Below, piece after piece: positions 63,893 to 64,000 of a stretch of 64,000 nucleotides of DNA. Each line of letters begins with the position of its first letter. Position 1 is the stretch's first letter. The notes under the pieces are model-generated. The model had not been told where the DNA came from and made no database searches. It was given only the letters and a program-made list of their open reading frames with translations. The DNA comes from Arthrobacter gandavensis. Lineage in GTDB: Bacteria; Actinomycetota; Actinomycetes; Actinomycetales; Micrococcaceae. Location: NCBI RefSeq assembly GCF_015355785.1, contig NZ_JADKYW010000006.1:578936-642935 (forward strand), given 5' to 3'. The position numbers and the translations under genes are program-made.

Positions 63893-64000
63893 TTATCCTC
63901 CCGGCGCGTGCTGGAATATGCGTACTCAGGCTATCCTGCCCGCGGCCCCGGCACGGCGCTGGCCCCTTCCCCGTGTCTCCGCGGCGGTGTTCAATGGCCG

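Overview
The window is high-GC actinobacterial DNA that looks like an Arthrobacter-type member of the Micrococcaceae. This rests on the dense bidirectional gene packing, many ATGA start/stop overlaps, mycothiol and F420 genes, and the block hisS / cyclophilin / DUF349 / relA / secF-secD-yajC / ruvB-ruvA-ruvC / yebC / pdxT ... pdxS / pgsA / HIT / thrS. That block runs in essentially the same order as the mycobacterial hisS-to-thrS region. Assignments come from reading the sequence and recalled family knowledge; no database search was run.

Region 1 (1-8205) is accessory: a PadR/PspC-domain pair, an MFS exporter with a MerR-type regulator, a broken P-loop kinase gene, a short solute-binding lipoprotein joined to a cation-diffusion-facilitator transporter, a PH-domain membrane protein and a RidA gene. 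A 26-bp repeat recurs between its genes. It ends at about 8205 in a clean breakpoint: the RidA 3' end is missing, and so is all but the first ~37 codons of an ABC permease that should follow the pyrimidine-degradation operon.

Region 2 (8206-16827) is a catabolic and cofactor block. It holds N-carbamoyl-beta-alanine amidohydrolase, dihydropyrimidinase and an F420-type LLM oxidoreductase, followed by the proposed F420-0 ABC importer (binding protein, permease, ATPase), F420-0:gamma-glutamyl ligase CofE with an odd Gly-Tyr repeat tail, and a second F420-dependent LLM oxidoreductase.

Region 3 (16891-31451) is conserved housekeeping: translation, stringent response, Sec export, Holliday-junction processing and PLP synthesis. 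Region 4 (31518-39651) separates pdxT from pdxS. It contains MurT/GatD (lipid II amidation), about 2 kb of structured repeats around a small RibD-type reductase, a CapA lipoprotein, an M3 oligopeptidase and a GNAT protein. The repeats are eight 91/111-bp tandem hairpin units, an 86-bp palindromic element present twice, and tandem expansions of both arms of that element. Region 5 (39714-47900) holds pdxS, pgsA, a HIT hydrolase, thrS and a LexA-boxed DUF6504-dnaE2 mutagenesis operon.

Region 6 (48006-63892) is mixed: DHA2 and MMPL exporters, a CaiB-type CoA transferase, chorismate mutase, an SRAP peptidase, an arsenic/bile-acid-family permease broken by two single-base frameshifts, a mycothiol module (mycoredoxin, S-(hydroxymethyl)mycothiol dehydrogenase, MBL hydrolase), and several small enzymes and hypotheticals, including a winged-helix protein fused to a pullulanase X25-like domain. 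The strongest candidates for undescribed biology are the repeat complex at 33.6-35.5 kb and the F420-0 salvage/usage cluster.
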